A stretch of DNA of 64,000 bases, from the NCBI GenBank assembly GCA_964390805.1, contig CAYMKL010000024.1:1-64000 (forward strand), written 5' to 3'. Below the pieces are notes generated by a model that saw only the letters and a list, made by a program, of their open reading frames with translations, did no database searches and was not told where the DNA came from. Shown in pieces: positions 17,314 through 25,879 of the stretch. A program made the translations under genes and the position numbers. Within the stretch, counting starts at the first letter, position 1. Every line of letters starts with the position of its first letter. This DNA is from CAYMKL01 sp964390805. Its GTDB lineage: Bacteria; Chloroflexota; Anaerolineae; VGOG01.

Positions 17314-18354
17314 GTGTTTACCCTAGGCACAGAGCCCCGTGACGAATACTATGCCTTCGAGCTGGCCCTGGCTGCGCGCAAGTTGGTAACGGAGGTTCGT
17401 CCGCTAAAGCCTGGGCATCAAGTGCTGATCACCGCCGACACCGCCTCGGACGCGCGGGTGGTGCAGGCCACGGCTGGCGCTGCCTACGCAGCAGGGGGAG
17501 TGCCCACCGTCATCTGGTACCCAACGCTGCCAGCCCCGATGCAGGAACCACCCGCGCCAGTGGCCAAAGCTGTTATGGGCGCCGACGTGTGGTTTGATTT
17601 TGCGGTGGCCTACCAGCTCTACAGCCCAGCCTACCATGCCGCCATCCAAAATGGTTGCATCTACGTCTGTCTGACCGGCATGGATGCAGACATGATGGTC
17701 CGCACCATCGGACGCACAACCTACGCGCCCCTGCAAGAGATGGCCACTCGCCTTTACCAACTTTCGCAGGCCGCCGACACCATCCGCATCACCAGCCCGG
17801 CTGGCAGCGATGCAACAATGAAAGTGGACAAAGCGGGCGATCGCTTCTGGGAGCCGCCGCCCGCTGAAGGCGGTTTCCCCCAGATGCTCGGCGGGCAGTC
17901 GGGCTTTATGATCCATCGCCAGAGCTTTGAGGGGGTGCTGGTCTTCGATGGAACGCTGTGGCCCCCAGCCGAGTTAGGGGTACTGCACACACCGGTCCGG
18001 CTGACCATCGAGGGGGGATACATCAAGCAGATCGAGGGTGGTGTTGAGGCCACCCTCTTTGCCCGCTGGCTGGAGGGCTTTGGGCATCCCGCAGCTTACC
18101 TGGTGGACCACGCCTGCTACGGATTCAACCCTGGCGTCACGCGACCCAGCGGGCGCATCCTGGAAGATGAACGGGTCTTCGGCTGCATACAGTTTGGCAT
18201 CGGCGCTCCCGATCATGGGTCGCCAGTCCACACCGATGGCGTGGTGCTAAACCCGTCGGTATGGCTGGACGAGGTGCAGATAGAGGAAGCGGGGCGCTAC
18301 GTGCACCCTGAGCTGGTGGCGTTGTGTCGCGCTCTGGGCGCAGCAGGTTACTGA
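17314..18354 (+). CDS. Divergent M29-like aminopeptidase (leucyl aminopeptidase family)
   Basis: The C-terminal third has an M29/AmpS-like arrangement: GRILEDERVFGCIQFGIG then SPVHTDGVVLNPSVW, giving Glu and His/Asp metal-ligand candidates. One usual ligand position (TVHxAxG in the family) reads CIQFGIG, so a histidine may be missing. The GTG start lies one base after the DUF917 stop, indicating coupling. It differs strongly from the second M29-like protein of the operon, so the two may form a heteromer or have different substrates. 346 aa. Confidence 0.72.
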   Translation: MFTLGTEPRDEYYAFELALAARKLVTEVRPLKPGHQVLITADTASDARVVQATAGAAYAAGGVPTVIWYPTLPAPMQEPPAPVAKAVMGADVWFDFAVAYQLYSPAYHAAIQNGCIYVCLTGMDADMMVRTIGRTTYAPLQEMATRLYQLSQAADTIRITSPAGSDATMKVDKAGDRFWEPPPAEGGFPQMLGGQSGFMIHRQSFEGVLVFDGTLWPPAELGVLHTPVRLTIEGGYIKQIEGGVEATLFARWLEGFGHPAAYLVDHACYGFNPGVTRPSGRILEDERVFGCIQFGIGAPDHGSPVHTDGVVLNPSVWLDEVQIEEAGRYVHPELVALCRALGAAGY

Positions 18355-18356
18355 CA

Positions 18357-18437
18357 ATGGAAACCTTAGACGAACTCTGCTTGCAATACGCCGCTGAACT
18401 CAAAGAACGATACGCAACCAAGGAGGACAAAGCATGA
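18357..18437 (+). CDS. 26-residue translationally coupled microORF
   Basis: ATG 18357 opens a 26-codon frame (METLDELCLQYAAELKERYA plus six residues) ending in TGA at 18435-18437, which overlaps the ATG of the next gene (ATGA). It begins two bases after the preceding stop. The ribosome site of the next gene (AAGGAGG) lies within its 3' end. The peptide is acidic and helical-looking. It may be a real small protein or a coupling leader. Confidence 0.5.
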   Translation: METLDELCLQYAAELKERYATKEDKA

Positions 18438-19492
18438 GCTGGCCCCAAAAAGAAGCCATCACCCAGGGGGTGATAGCTATGCTGCGCGTGAACATGGGAC
18501 TCAAATCCGGTGAAAGGCTGCTGGTGGTGACCGATGTGCCCCGCTCCCAGGACTGGCAGACCGAAAGCCAGGCAAAGCTAGAGGACATGCTGGAGCGAGC
18601 TATGCTGGCCCGTCTGGTCGCCGACGTGGCGACCGATCATTGCCTCGACTGTTCTATCCAGTTTCTGCCCTTTCCCGCCACGGGTATGCACGGTGCCGAG
18701 CCAGACGAAGCGACTGCTGCCCGCATGCAAGACGCAGACGTGGTCATCGCCCTGACCACTTATTCCCTCTCCCACACCAACGCCCGTCAGCGGGCGACCC
18801 AGGCCAGGGCGCGCCTGGCCAGCATGCCCGGCTTCGAAGCCCGCATGTTCGAAGCGGGTGGCCCTATGGCCGCTGATCACAAGCAAATCGCGGCCGATTG
18901 CCGGGCCTTTGCCGATTTGCTGACCTCCGCCAGCGAAGTCGTGGTCCGCACCCCCAGCGGCACCGATCTGCGCTTCAGCCTGAAAGGGCGGATGGGACAC
19001 GTGGATGATGGTCTGTATGGAACCGCACCGGGGTCGTGGGGCAATCTGCCCGCTGGCGAATGCTACGCTGTCCCGTTAGAAGGAACCGGCGAGGGTCAAC
19101 TGGTAGCTTCTGCCGGCTGGCATCCCAACCTGACCGAAGACATGGTTTTCCGCATCGAAAAGGGAGAAGTGGTTGAACTGCTGGGGGGAGGAGCGGTGGG
19201 GGACGAATTTCGCCAGTTGCTCCAACTTGGCAGCGACGACCCTGTCTACAAAGCGCGGCGCAACCTGGCCGAATTGGGAATCGGCACCAATCCCAATGCC
19301 CGCAGGCCGGACAACGTTCTGGAGGCTGAGAAGATCAAGGGGACGGTTCACATCGCCATCGGTGACAACATCCACATGGGAGGGCAAGTCGAAGCGGACC
19401 TGCACGAAGACTTTGTCCAGCCCCAGCCTGATCTGTTTCTGGATGGGAGGCCGGTGATCGTCGGCGGCGAGTGGAGAATCGGTGACATTTAG
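18434..19492 (+). CDS. M29 family aminopeptidase
   Basis: Predicted metal-dependent exopeptidase of the thermophilic leucyl aminopeptidase family. The C-terminal ligand set is visible: DNVLEAEKIKGTVHIAIGDN (Glu and His), then GGQVEADLHEDFVQ (His, Asp). A strong AAGGAGG ribosome site precedes ATG 18434. It closes the import and degradation operon and fits a role in hydrolysing the imported peptide or amide. 352 aa. Confidence 0.82.
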   Translation: MSWPQKEAITQGVIAMLRVNMGLKSGERLLVVTDVPRSQDWQTESQAKLEDMLERAMLARLVADVATDHCLDCSIQFLPFPATGMHGAEPDEATAARMQDADVVIALTTYSLSHTNARQRATQARARLASMPGFEARMFEAGGPMAADHKQIAADCRAFADLLTSASEVVVRTPSGTDLRFSLKGRMGHVDDGLYGTAPGSWGNLPAGECYAVPLEGTGEGQLVASAGWHPNLTEDMVFRIEKGEVVELLGGGAVGDEFRQLLQLGSDDPVYKARRNLAELGIGTNPNARRPDNVLEAEKIKGTVHIAIGDNIHMGGQVEADLHEDFVQPQPDLFLDGRPVIVGGEWRIGDI

Positions 19493-19552
19493 CGCCGCCG
19501 CAAAAGCAAATTCAACATTACATTCACAACCGCTTATCCCGGAGGTAATGCC

Positions 19553-19885
19553 ATGGCCGAACCCAACCCCGGAACCCTGCAAGCCTACCTCGATCGTCCC
19601 CTCGACGACTTGATGGCGGAGCTGGAACTCTACGACCCGGCCAGCCGAAGCCCCGCCGAGGTGTGGAACAAGATAGCCGGGCCGCTGCGCCAGCGCCTGT
19701 GCGTGGAGTGGGGCTATTGCACCGTGCGCCAGGACGCGCGCTGGGAGGACGACCTCGACCTGGCGATGGCCGTGTTCAGCGTGCTGGCATCGCGCGCGCT
19801 CCACCTGCCCATCCCCGCCGACCTGGCCCTGGTCACCACCATTGTCGTCAAACGGGGCCTCGACGCTTTCTGCAAATGCCCGTAA
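19553..19885 (+). CDS. Small unknown protein upstream of a CHAT-NTPase gene
   Basis: 110 residues of unrecognised sequence, acidic, predicted mostly helical (LDDLMAELELYDPASRSPAE, DDLDLAMAVFSVLASRALHL). It has a GGAGG ribosome site, starts 61 bases after the M29 gene and ends 61 bases before the CHAT gene. Juxtaposition with a CHAT-NTPase-TPR protein suggests a regulatory or adaptor partner; that is inference. The segment VVKRGLDAFCKCP ends the protein. Confidence 0.65.
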   Translation: MAEPNPGTLQAYLDRPLDDLMAELELYDPASRSPAEVWNKIAGPLRQRLCVEWGYCTVRQDARWEDDLDLAMAVFSVLASRALHLPIPADLALVTTIVVKRGLDAFCKCP

Positions 19886-19889
19886 ATCG

Positions 19890-19924
19890 CACTCTCCCGT
19901 AGGCTCGTATCCTGCGGGAGGGTG
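19890..19924 (+). promoter_or_regulatory. Hairpin between the 110-aa gene and the CHAT gene
   Basis: CACTCTCCCG (19890-19899) pairs with CGGGAGGGTG (19915-19924), with one T-G wobble. No T-run follows, so it may set the ratio of the two proteins rather than terminate. Confidence 0.55.
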
Positions 19925-19945
19925 CTGTGCAAAGGAGGACTTGTC

Positions 19946-22900
19946 ATGCTTCCTCCAGAGATGATCGTCACCATCGAGAAAATCGGCCCGCACCCCGACG
20001 GCGGCGACCACTACCTGGCCGTGACCACCCGCAGCAACGAGGCCGAGATCTGCCGCAATCTTTTCTGCTTCAAACCCGACCTGCTGATTGACTTCGAGCC
20101 GCAGTGGATGCTGGAGAAGGCGGTACCACGCTACAACGGCGAATGGGTCAAGCGCGGAGAGATGGATGCCACCCGGTTGGACGAGGAGGAGGCCAACCTC
20201 GCGACCTACGGCCAGCGGCTCTACGGCTTTCTCTTTGGCGACGGTGAGGATCTAAACGCCTTTCTGCGCTTCAACGACAGCTACCGCCACCAGGCCCGCC
20301 TGACTCTGGCCATGCACGGCAACGCGGCCGCGCTGTGGCGGCTGCCCTGGGAGTACCTGCACGACGGCGACGCTTTCCTGGCCCTGCACGGTCGCTTCCT
20401 GCTCAGCCGGGTGCCCCACGGACTGGGACAGATGGAGCCGCCGCCCGCACCCCTGCCCCTGCGCATCCTGGTGATCATCGCCGCGCCCGATGACCAGAAA
20501 CCCCTCGACACCGAGGAGGAGATCGGCGTGATCCAGGCCGCGCTGGACGAGGCGGTGCGGGCCGGCCGCGTGCGGGTCGAGTATCTGGACGACGCCACCC
20601 TGCCCGCCATCGGCGACACGCTGCGCCGCTTCCAGCCCCACGTGCTGCACTACACCGGCCACGGCTCCTACGATCCCCAAAAAGAGCGGAGCTACCTGGC
20701 CTTGGAAGACGAGGGCGGCAGAACCCGTCCCGCCGGCATCGCCGAACTGCGCCCCCACCTGAAGGATGCCCGCAACCTGCGCCTGGTGGTGCTCTCCGGC
20801 TGCCAGACCGCCCGGACCAGCGACGTGGACGCCTTCCGCGGTGTGGCCACCGGCCTGCTGCAGGAGAGCATCCCCGCAGTGCTAGCCATGCAGTTCTCCA
20901 TCCTCGACCTGTCGGGCATCAAGCTGGCGGAGGCGTTTTACGCAGCCCTGGCCCAGGGCGACACCCCCACCCAGGCCGCCCAGCGCGTCCGGCTGGCCCT
21001 GTGGCAATTCGACGAGGGGCCGGGCTACGATTGGGGCATCTCCGCCCTCTACCTGCGTGCCCAGGGGATGCGCCTGATTGACCCGACCCAGGCTGCGGAA
21101 GTCCCCGCAGATCTCCGCAGTCTGATTGACGTGGGCGGCCTGCCCCTGCCGCCCTATTTCGTGGGGCGCAAGCCGCAACTGCGTACCCTGCGCCGCGCCC
21201 TGCGGGAGCACACCGTCAACGCCGCCTTCGTGCGGGGCATCGGCGGCATGGGCAAGAGCAGCTTGGCGGCCAAGCTGCTGCAGCGCCCCGGCACCGAGTT
21301 GGACGGTGCGCTGGTGGTCCGCTGCCACGAGGTGGCCCCCCTGGACATCCCGGCCAAGCTGGCCCGCTTCCTGGAGGCCCAGGGGAAGGCCGGCCACGCC
21401 GAAGCCGCCGCCCTGCTCCTCGACAGCCGCCTGCCCCCCAAAGGCCGCGCCCGCCAGGCCCTCAGCCTCATCGCCGACCGCCGCTACGTCTTCGTTTTCG
21501 ACAACTTCGAGAGCGTGATGGAGATTCCCACCCTCACCCCCGGCCCCTCTCCCTCCGAGGGAGAGGGGAGCTCTGCCTTCGACGTCGCCGACCCCGACCT
21601 GGCCGGCCTGCTGGCCGGGCTGCTGCAAGCTCACTGGCGGGGGCTGTGCCTGTTCACCGGGCGCTTCCGCTGGCGCGGCCTGGACGAGCACCTGGGCCGG
21701 GGCACGGCTGACGAGATCCACCTGCCGGCCCTCACCGCCCGCCAGACCATCATGCTCATGGACAACCTGCCCCGCCTGCGCCTGCAGCCGCTCCAGACCA
21801 AGATCGAACTGTACAAGAAAGTGGGCGGCCACCCCAAGAGCATCGAGCTGCTGGAGGGCTGGCTGGCCAGTGGCCGCGTGACCGATGGTTCGACGGCGCT
21901 CACCACAAGCCTACTGGCTGACCCCAACCTGGACGGCCTGCTGGCCCAGGAGTGGGAAGACTACTTCCTGCGGGCACTGCTGGCCCAGTTGAGGCCGACA
22001 GAGCGCGTGGCCCTCACCCGTCTCAGCATCTTTCGCACCCGGCTAGGCGACGAGGCATTTGACTATGCCGGCGTGGAGGCGGCCACCGCACGCCGCTGGC
22101 TGGACCTCTCGCTGCTGCAGCGGGAGCGGGTGGAGGTGCTTGACTTGCCCAAGGAGATGCAATCCCTACTACACCTGCTGCCCGAAGCCGAGCGCGGCAA
22201 GCTGATGCGTGCCGAGAGCCACAGCGTCCACCCCGTGGTGGGCGAGTACCTGCTGGGCCAGGTGCCCACCAACGAATTGCACGAGCTGCACACCTGGGCC
22301 GCCGCCTACCACGGCCAGCCGTTTGTGGAGATGGCGCGGCAGGTCATCGTCCGGTCTGGTCAGAGCTTGTCCGAGGAGCAGATTGAGCAAGAAGCCTGCA
22401 GGGGCGCTGTTAGATTTGCCACCCACCGCACCGACGACCTGGCCCAGGCCCACGCCGCCATGGCCCGCGCCCTGGAATGGCAGCACCACCTCTTCCAGGC
22501 TGGCGCCTACGAGGCAGCAGGCGATATTGTCACCGCTGTCATACCTGTTCTGTACCGCTGGGGCGAGCGTGACCGGGCCAAGGCCCTGCTGCGCGGCAGC
22601 ACCGAGACGCTGGAAGGTTTCGACAAAGCCGTCGCCCAGGGCAACCTGACCCAATTATTGGCAGAAGAGGGCAAGTTGGAGGAGGCACTGGTGAACACCA
22701 AGAAGGCTTATCGCACGTTTGAGGCAATTGGGGACAAACGAAATATGTCGGTAGCGCTGAATCACCAGAGTAACATCTATGTGATGATGGGCCGCCATGA
22801 AGACGCGATTACCACAAGTGAAAGGCAGCTGGAACTTGACCGAGAACTCAAGGATGAGAGAGGCCAGGCCATCAGCCTGCACCAACTCTCCGTCCTCTAC

Positions 22901-23434
22901 AGGCGCCAGGGTGACTATGCCACGGCGCTGGCCTGCAGCGAGGAAGCGGAGAAACTAAATCGTAAGCTCAATCATGAGGTCGGTGTTGCCCCAAATCTCC
23001 ACCAGCAGGGCCTCATCCTCAACGACATGGCCCGCGCAGCGCAGACCCACAAGGAGCGCACGACCCACCGCCGCGCCGCGGCCGAACGCTTCCAGCAAAG
23101 CCTGGCCATCAAACGGCGCATCGGGTACGAAGGCGGCGTCGCCGACTCGCTGGGCGAACTGGGCAAGCTGCTGATGGACGCCGGGCAGATGCGCGAGGCG
23201 ATTGCAGCATTTACCGAGGCCTTGGAAATTGATCAGCAGCTAGGGCGACCTGCTAAGGTAGCCACCGACCTCGAATTCCTGGGCAGCGTCCACGAACTCC
23301 AGGGCCAGTACGCCGCCGCGCTGGAGAAGTACCAGCAGGCGTTGAAATTGGCGCGACAGTATAGCTCGCCGCAACATGTCGCCATCGTGGAGAACCACAT
23401 CGCCCGGGTGCAGGCCAAGCTGGGGGGTGGGTGA
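19946..23434 (+). CDS. CHAT protease - NTPase - TPR protein
   Basis: CHAT domains are caspase-like cysteine proteases. The dyad candidates are His239 (LHYTGHGSY) and Cys286 (VVLSGCQTA). A linker leads to an AAA/STAND-type P-loop NTPase starting with FVRGIGGMGKSSL (Lys437), then Walker B-like YVFVFDNFESVM. From about residue 880 to the end there are TPR repeats (MSVALNHQSNIYVMMGRHED and others). This fits a STAND sensor whose TPRs detect a signal and whose NTPase activates the protease. ATG 19946 has AAAGGAGG upstream. A GC-rich palindrome (21531-21570) is inserted in frame as LTPGPSPSEGEG between NTPase motifs. 1162 aa. Target and trigger are unknown; conflict or cell-suicide roles are known for relatives. 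Confidence 0.9.
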   Translation: MLPPEMIVTIEKIGPHPDGGDHYLAVTTRSNEAEICRNLFCFKPDLLIDFEPQWMLEKAVPRYNGEWVKRGEMDATRLDEEEANLATYGQRLYGFLFGDGEDLNAFLRFNDSYRHQARLTLAMHGNAAALWRLPWEYLHDGDAFLALHGRFLLSRVPHGLGQMEPPPAPLPLRILVIIAAPDDQKPLDTEEEIGVIQAALDEAVRAGRVRVEYLDDATLPAIGDTLRRFQPHVLHYTGHGSYDPQKERSYLALEDEGGRTRPAGIAELRPHLKDARNLRLVVLSGCQTARTSDVDAFRGVATGLLQESIPAVLAMQFSILDLSGIKLAEAFYAALAQGDTPTQAAQRVRLALWQFDEGPGYDWGISALYLRAQGMRLIDPTQAAEVPADLRSLIDVGGLPLPPYFVGRKPQLRTLRRALREHTVNAAFVRGIGGMGKSSLAAKLLQRPGTELDGALVVRCHEVAPLDIPAKLARFLEAQGKAGHAEAAALLLDSRLPPKGRARQALSLIADRRYVFVFDNFESVMEIPTLTPGPSPSEGEGSSAFDVADPDLAGLLAGLLQAHWRGLCLFTGRFRWRGLDEHLGRGTADEIHLPALTARQTIMLMDNLPRLRLQPLQTKIELYKKVGGHPKSIELLEGWLASGRVTDGSTALTTSLLADPNLDGLLAQEWEDYFLRALLAQLRPTERVALTRLSIFRTRLGDEAFDYAGVEAATARRWLDLSLLQRERVEVLDLPKEMQSLLHLLPEAERGKLMRAESHSVHPVVGEYLLGQVPTNELHELHTWAAAYHGQPFVEMARQVIVRSGQSLSEEQIEQEACRGAVRFATHRTDDLAQAHAAMARALEWQHHLFQAGAYEAAGDIVTAVIPVLYRWGERDRAKALLRGSTETLEGFDKAVAQGNLTQLLAEEGKLEEALVNTKKAYRTFEAIGDKRNMSVALNHQSNIYVMMGRHEDAITTSERQLELDRELKDERGQAISLHQLSVLYRRQGDYATALACSEEAEKLNRKLNHEVGVAPNLHQQGLILNDMARAAQTHKERTTHRRAAAERFQQSLAIKRRIGYEGGVADSLGELGKLLMDAGQMREAIAAFTEALEIDQQLGRPAKVATDLEFLGSVHELQGQYAAALEKYQQALKLARQYSSPQHVAIVENHIARVQAKLGGG

Positions 23435-23467
23435 GGGGTTTGGGCCTGCTGCGGCAAGCTCAAAGTC

Positions 23468-23499
23468 AAGCGCCCCGCCGTTTTTCGGTTGGGGCGCTT
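23468..23499 (+). terminator. Terminator-like hairpin after the CHAT gene
   Basis: AAGCGCCCC (23468-23476) and GGGGCGCTT (23491-23499) enclose a loop that contains TTTTT. No T-run follows the second arm on the plus strand. Confidence 0.55.
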
Positions 23500-23517
23500 G
23501 CTGTGTATCAGACGTGT

Positions 23518-23662
23518 CTGCTCACCTTATGCTCGCAGCGGACCCTAGTCCGCTGCTCCAACGACGATGACCAACGCTTAAAACTGTGAAACATGCGCCT
23601 GGCCAGGGCTACAACGACCGCTGAGACCGCTGGACTAGGGTCCAGCGGGAGCAGGTGAGCAG
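23518..23662. repeat. 145-bp element with terminal inverted repeats
   Basis: CTGCTCACCT (23518-23527) and AGGTGAGCAG (23653-23662) are perfect inverted ends. Each arm also has its own palindrome: CAGCGGAC-CCTA-GTCCGCTG on the left, CCGCTGGAC-TAG-GGTCCAGCGG on the right. The arms are inverted copies of each other with small gaps. No open frame lies inside and no target duplication was seen. It resembles a miniature non-autonomous transposable element or a bidirectional terminator between convergent genes. Confidence 0.6.
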
Positions 23663-23707
23663 TAACATCGGACGATGCGCAGGATTTACGGATTCCTCCT
23701 CAGTCCG

Positions 23708-25480
23708 TTAAATCCCTCCAGTCCGTTGTTCCTCGAACAGAGGCACAAACTCAAACCGGTTCACGTCCACCAGCCCCTTGTCGGTGAGCTTCAGCGCGGG
23801 GATGACGGGCAGGGCCAGGAAGCTCATGGTCATGAAGGGGTCATGCAACTGCGAGCCCATCTCCTGGGCCACGGCCAGGAGCTCGTCCATCTCCTCTCGC
23901 ACCACCTCCAGGGGTTGGTCGGACATCAGGCCGGCGATGGGCAGCGGCAGGCAGGCCCGCACCGCGCCGTTTTCCACCGCCGCCAATCCTCCCCCCATGT
24001 CCGCCACGGCCCTGGCGGCGGCCATCATGTCCGCGTCGTTGGCGCCCACCACGATGAGGTTGTGGGAGTCGTGGCCCACTGAGGAGGCGATGGCCCCCCG
24101 CTTCAGGCCGAAGCCCTTCACGAAGCCTAGCCCCGTGTTGCCCGTGCCCTGGTGACGCTCGATGACGGCTATCTTCAGGATGTCCCGCTCCACGTCGGCC
24201 ACCGCCAACCCGTCCTCCACTTTGACCTCCAGGCTCAGTCCCTCGGTGACGATCTGATCGGGGATCACCCCGACGACCCTGGCCCTTCGACCCTGCTCAG
24301 GACAGGCCCGCCGCCCCCTGGCCGGTATCCTGAGGTCAACCCCTGCCCAGTTGACGTTGACCGAGCCACGCACGTGTGCCGTAGCCGCTTTGACAACGCC
24401 GGGCGCCATCCGCCCCTCCTCGGCCACCAACTGTCCGCCGCTGAAGACCTTCTCGATGCGCAGGCTCTCGAAATCGGCGATCACCACCAGATCGGCCCGA
24501 TAGCCGGGGGCGATAGCGCCTCTGTCCCGAAGGCCGAAGCGCTCCGCTGCATTGATAGTCGCCATCTGAATGGCCGTAATCGGATCCAGTCCCTGGCCGA
24601 TGGCCATTTTCACCAGGCTGTCAATGTGCCCTTCGTCAAGGAGATCGGCGGGATGGCGGTCGTCGGTGACGAGCAGGCAGCGCCGCGCGTTCTCGGGCGT
24701 CACCACAGGCAGCAGGTCTTTCAGGTTGCGGGCTGTCGTTCCCTCGCGGATCATGACGTACATGCCCAGGCGGAGCCTCTCGCGCGCCTCCTCCAGGGTG
24801 GTGCACTCGTGATCCGAGGTGATGCCAGCGGCAATGTAGGCCTGCAGGTCATGGCCCGACAGGCCGGGCGCGTGGCCGTCGAGGGGGTGGCCGGCGAAGG
24901 CGCGGATCTTGTCCAGTACCTCAGGGACGCCGTAGAGCACCCCTGGAAAGTTCATCATCTCCGCCAGGCCCAGCACGCGGGGATGCAGCCGCTTCATCAC
25001 ATGACGTCGCGGCAGCAGCGGGGCCAAGTCATTCCAGAGCAGTTCGGCGCCGGAGGTCTCCAGGTGGGTGGCCGGCACGCACGATGGGGCCATGATGAAC
25101 ACCGTCAGCGGCAGCCCTTCTGATGAGTCCAGCATGTAGCGGACGCCCTCGATGCCCAGCACGTTGGCGATCTCGTGGGGATCGGTGACCACGCTGGTAG
25201 TGCCTCGGGGCACGACGGCCCTGGCGAACTCCGGCGGAGTCACCATGCTGCTCTCGATGTGCACGTGGCCATCAATGAAACCAGGGCAGACGAACCGCCC
25301 TGTGAGGTCTATGGTTTCCCTGGCCTGGTAGTCGCCCAGGCCCACGATGCGGTCGCCAGCGATGGCGACGTTGGTCTCGATGATCTCATGGGAGAAGACA
25401 TTCACCACTCGGGCGTTTCTGAGCAGTAGATCGGCCTTCTCCTCCCCCCGTGCGAGCTTGATTAGCTCTGCTAGTTCCAT
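23708..25480 (-). CDS. ade: Adenine deaminase
   Basis: Converts adenine to hypoxanthine and ammonia in purine salvage. The metal-site motif FVCPGFIDGHVHIESSMV and TDPHEIANVLG are typical, as is the C-terminal KLTDKGLVDVNRFEFVP. Length 590 aa is normal. A dispersed palindrome (24284-24306 on the plus strand) is translated in frame as RACPEQGRRARVV near residue 390, in the loop between the hydrolase domain and the C-terminal domain. It is transcribed toward the CHAT gene and shares the repeat element between them. Confidence 0.96.
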   Translation of the reverse strand: MELAELIKLARGEEKADLLLRNARVVNVFSHEIIETNVAIAGDRIVGLGDYQARETIDLTGRFVCPGFIDGHVHIESSMVTPPEFARAVVPRGTTSVVTDPHEIANVLGIEGVRYMLDSSEGLPLTVFIMAPSCVPATHLETSGAELLWNDLAPLLPRRHVMKRLHPRVLGLAEMMNFPGVLYGVPEVLDKIRAFAGHPLDGHAPGLSGHDLQAYIAAGITSDHECTTLEEARERLRLGMYVMIREGTTARNLKDLLPVVTPENARRCLLVTDDRHPADLLDEGHIDSLVKMAIGQGLDPITAIQMATINAAERFGLRDRGAIAPGYRADLVVIADFESLRIEKVFSGGQLVAEEGRMAPGVVKAATAHVRGSVNVNWAGVDLRIPARGRRACPEQGRRARVVGVIPDQIVTEGLSLEVKVEDGLAVADVERDILKIAVIERHQGTGNTGLGFVKGFGLKRGAIASSVGHDSHNLIVVGANDADMMAAARAVADMGGGLAAVENGAVRACLPLPIAGLMSDQPLEVVREEMDELLAVAQEMGSQLHDPFMTMSFLALPVIPALKLTDKGLVDVNRFEFVPLFEEQRTGGI

Positions 25481-25514
25481 CTTTGTGGCCTTTCGCGTGT
25501 TTTATGATTCAGGG

Positions 25515-25637
25515 TCTCTGGGATTTCGCAGGGCGAACACGTGTTCTATGCCACATTTGAGTATTTCACGGAGCTAAAACCCAGATGTAGGGGTGTCGTT
25601 GGTTGAAATCCGTGATTACGCTGCGAAATCCCAAAGA
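25515..25637. repeat. Imperfect 123-bp inverted repeat upstream of ade
   Basis: TCTCTGGGATTTCGCAG (25515-25531) matches the reverse complement of CTGCGAAATCCCAAAGA (25621-25637) at nearly all positions. Weaker inner arms (ATTTCACGGA / TCCGTGATT) continue toward the centre. No gene is inside. It could be a small mobile element remnant or a long cruciform. Confidence 0.5.
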
Positions 25638-25663
25638 GCCATGATTCAAACCACCCTCTCACT

Positions 25664-25870
25664 CACACCCCTCTCCCCAGTGCGCCGCCACCAGCATGAT
25701 GTCCACGATGTCAATGTTGTCATCGCCGTCGAAGTCGTAGAGTCAGTTGTGGCAAACATCCCTACATTTGCAACGCCAGTGGCTGGCCATTTTCGTAATT
25801 ATTATCAACATCCACATCGCCATCGCCGTCGAAGTCACCAAAGAGGACGCAGGGCGTGCTGGTCGGCGTG
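25664..25870 (-). pseudogene. Decayed dockerin-like domain
   Basis: On the minus strand just after the stop of the large secreted protein, two calcium-loop-like segments are readable: FGDFDGDGDVDVD and, about 100 bases further on, YDFDGDDNIDIVDIMLVAAH. They are separated by a TAG stop and a frame change, and a TGA precedes the second. The middle KMASHWRCKCRDVC continues in another frame. It looks like a duplicated or lost C-terminal dockerin of the upstream gene that has decayed. Confidence 0.6.
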
Positions 25871-25879
25871 ATCTGTTCA

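Noticed and set aside
20882..21832. 316-codon minus-strand frame opposite the CHAT-NTPase gene
   Set aside because: Antisense of P-loop and protease motifs; composition (Gln/Gly/Ala) is typical of shadows.
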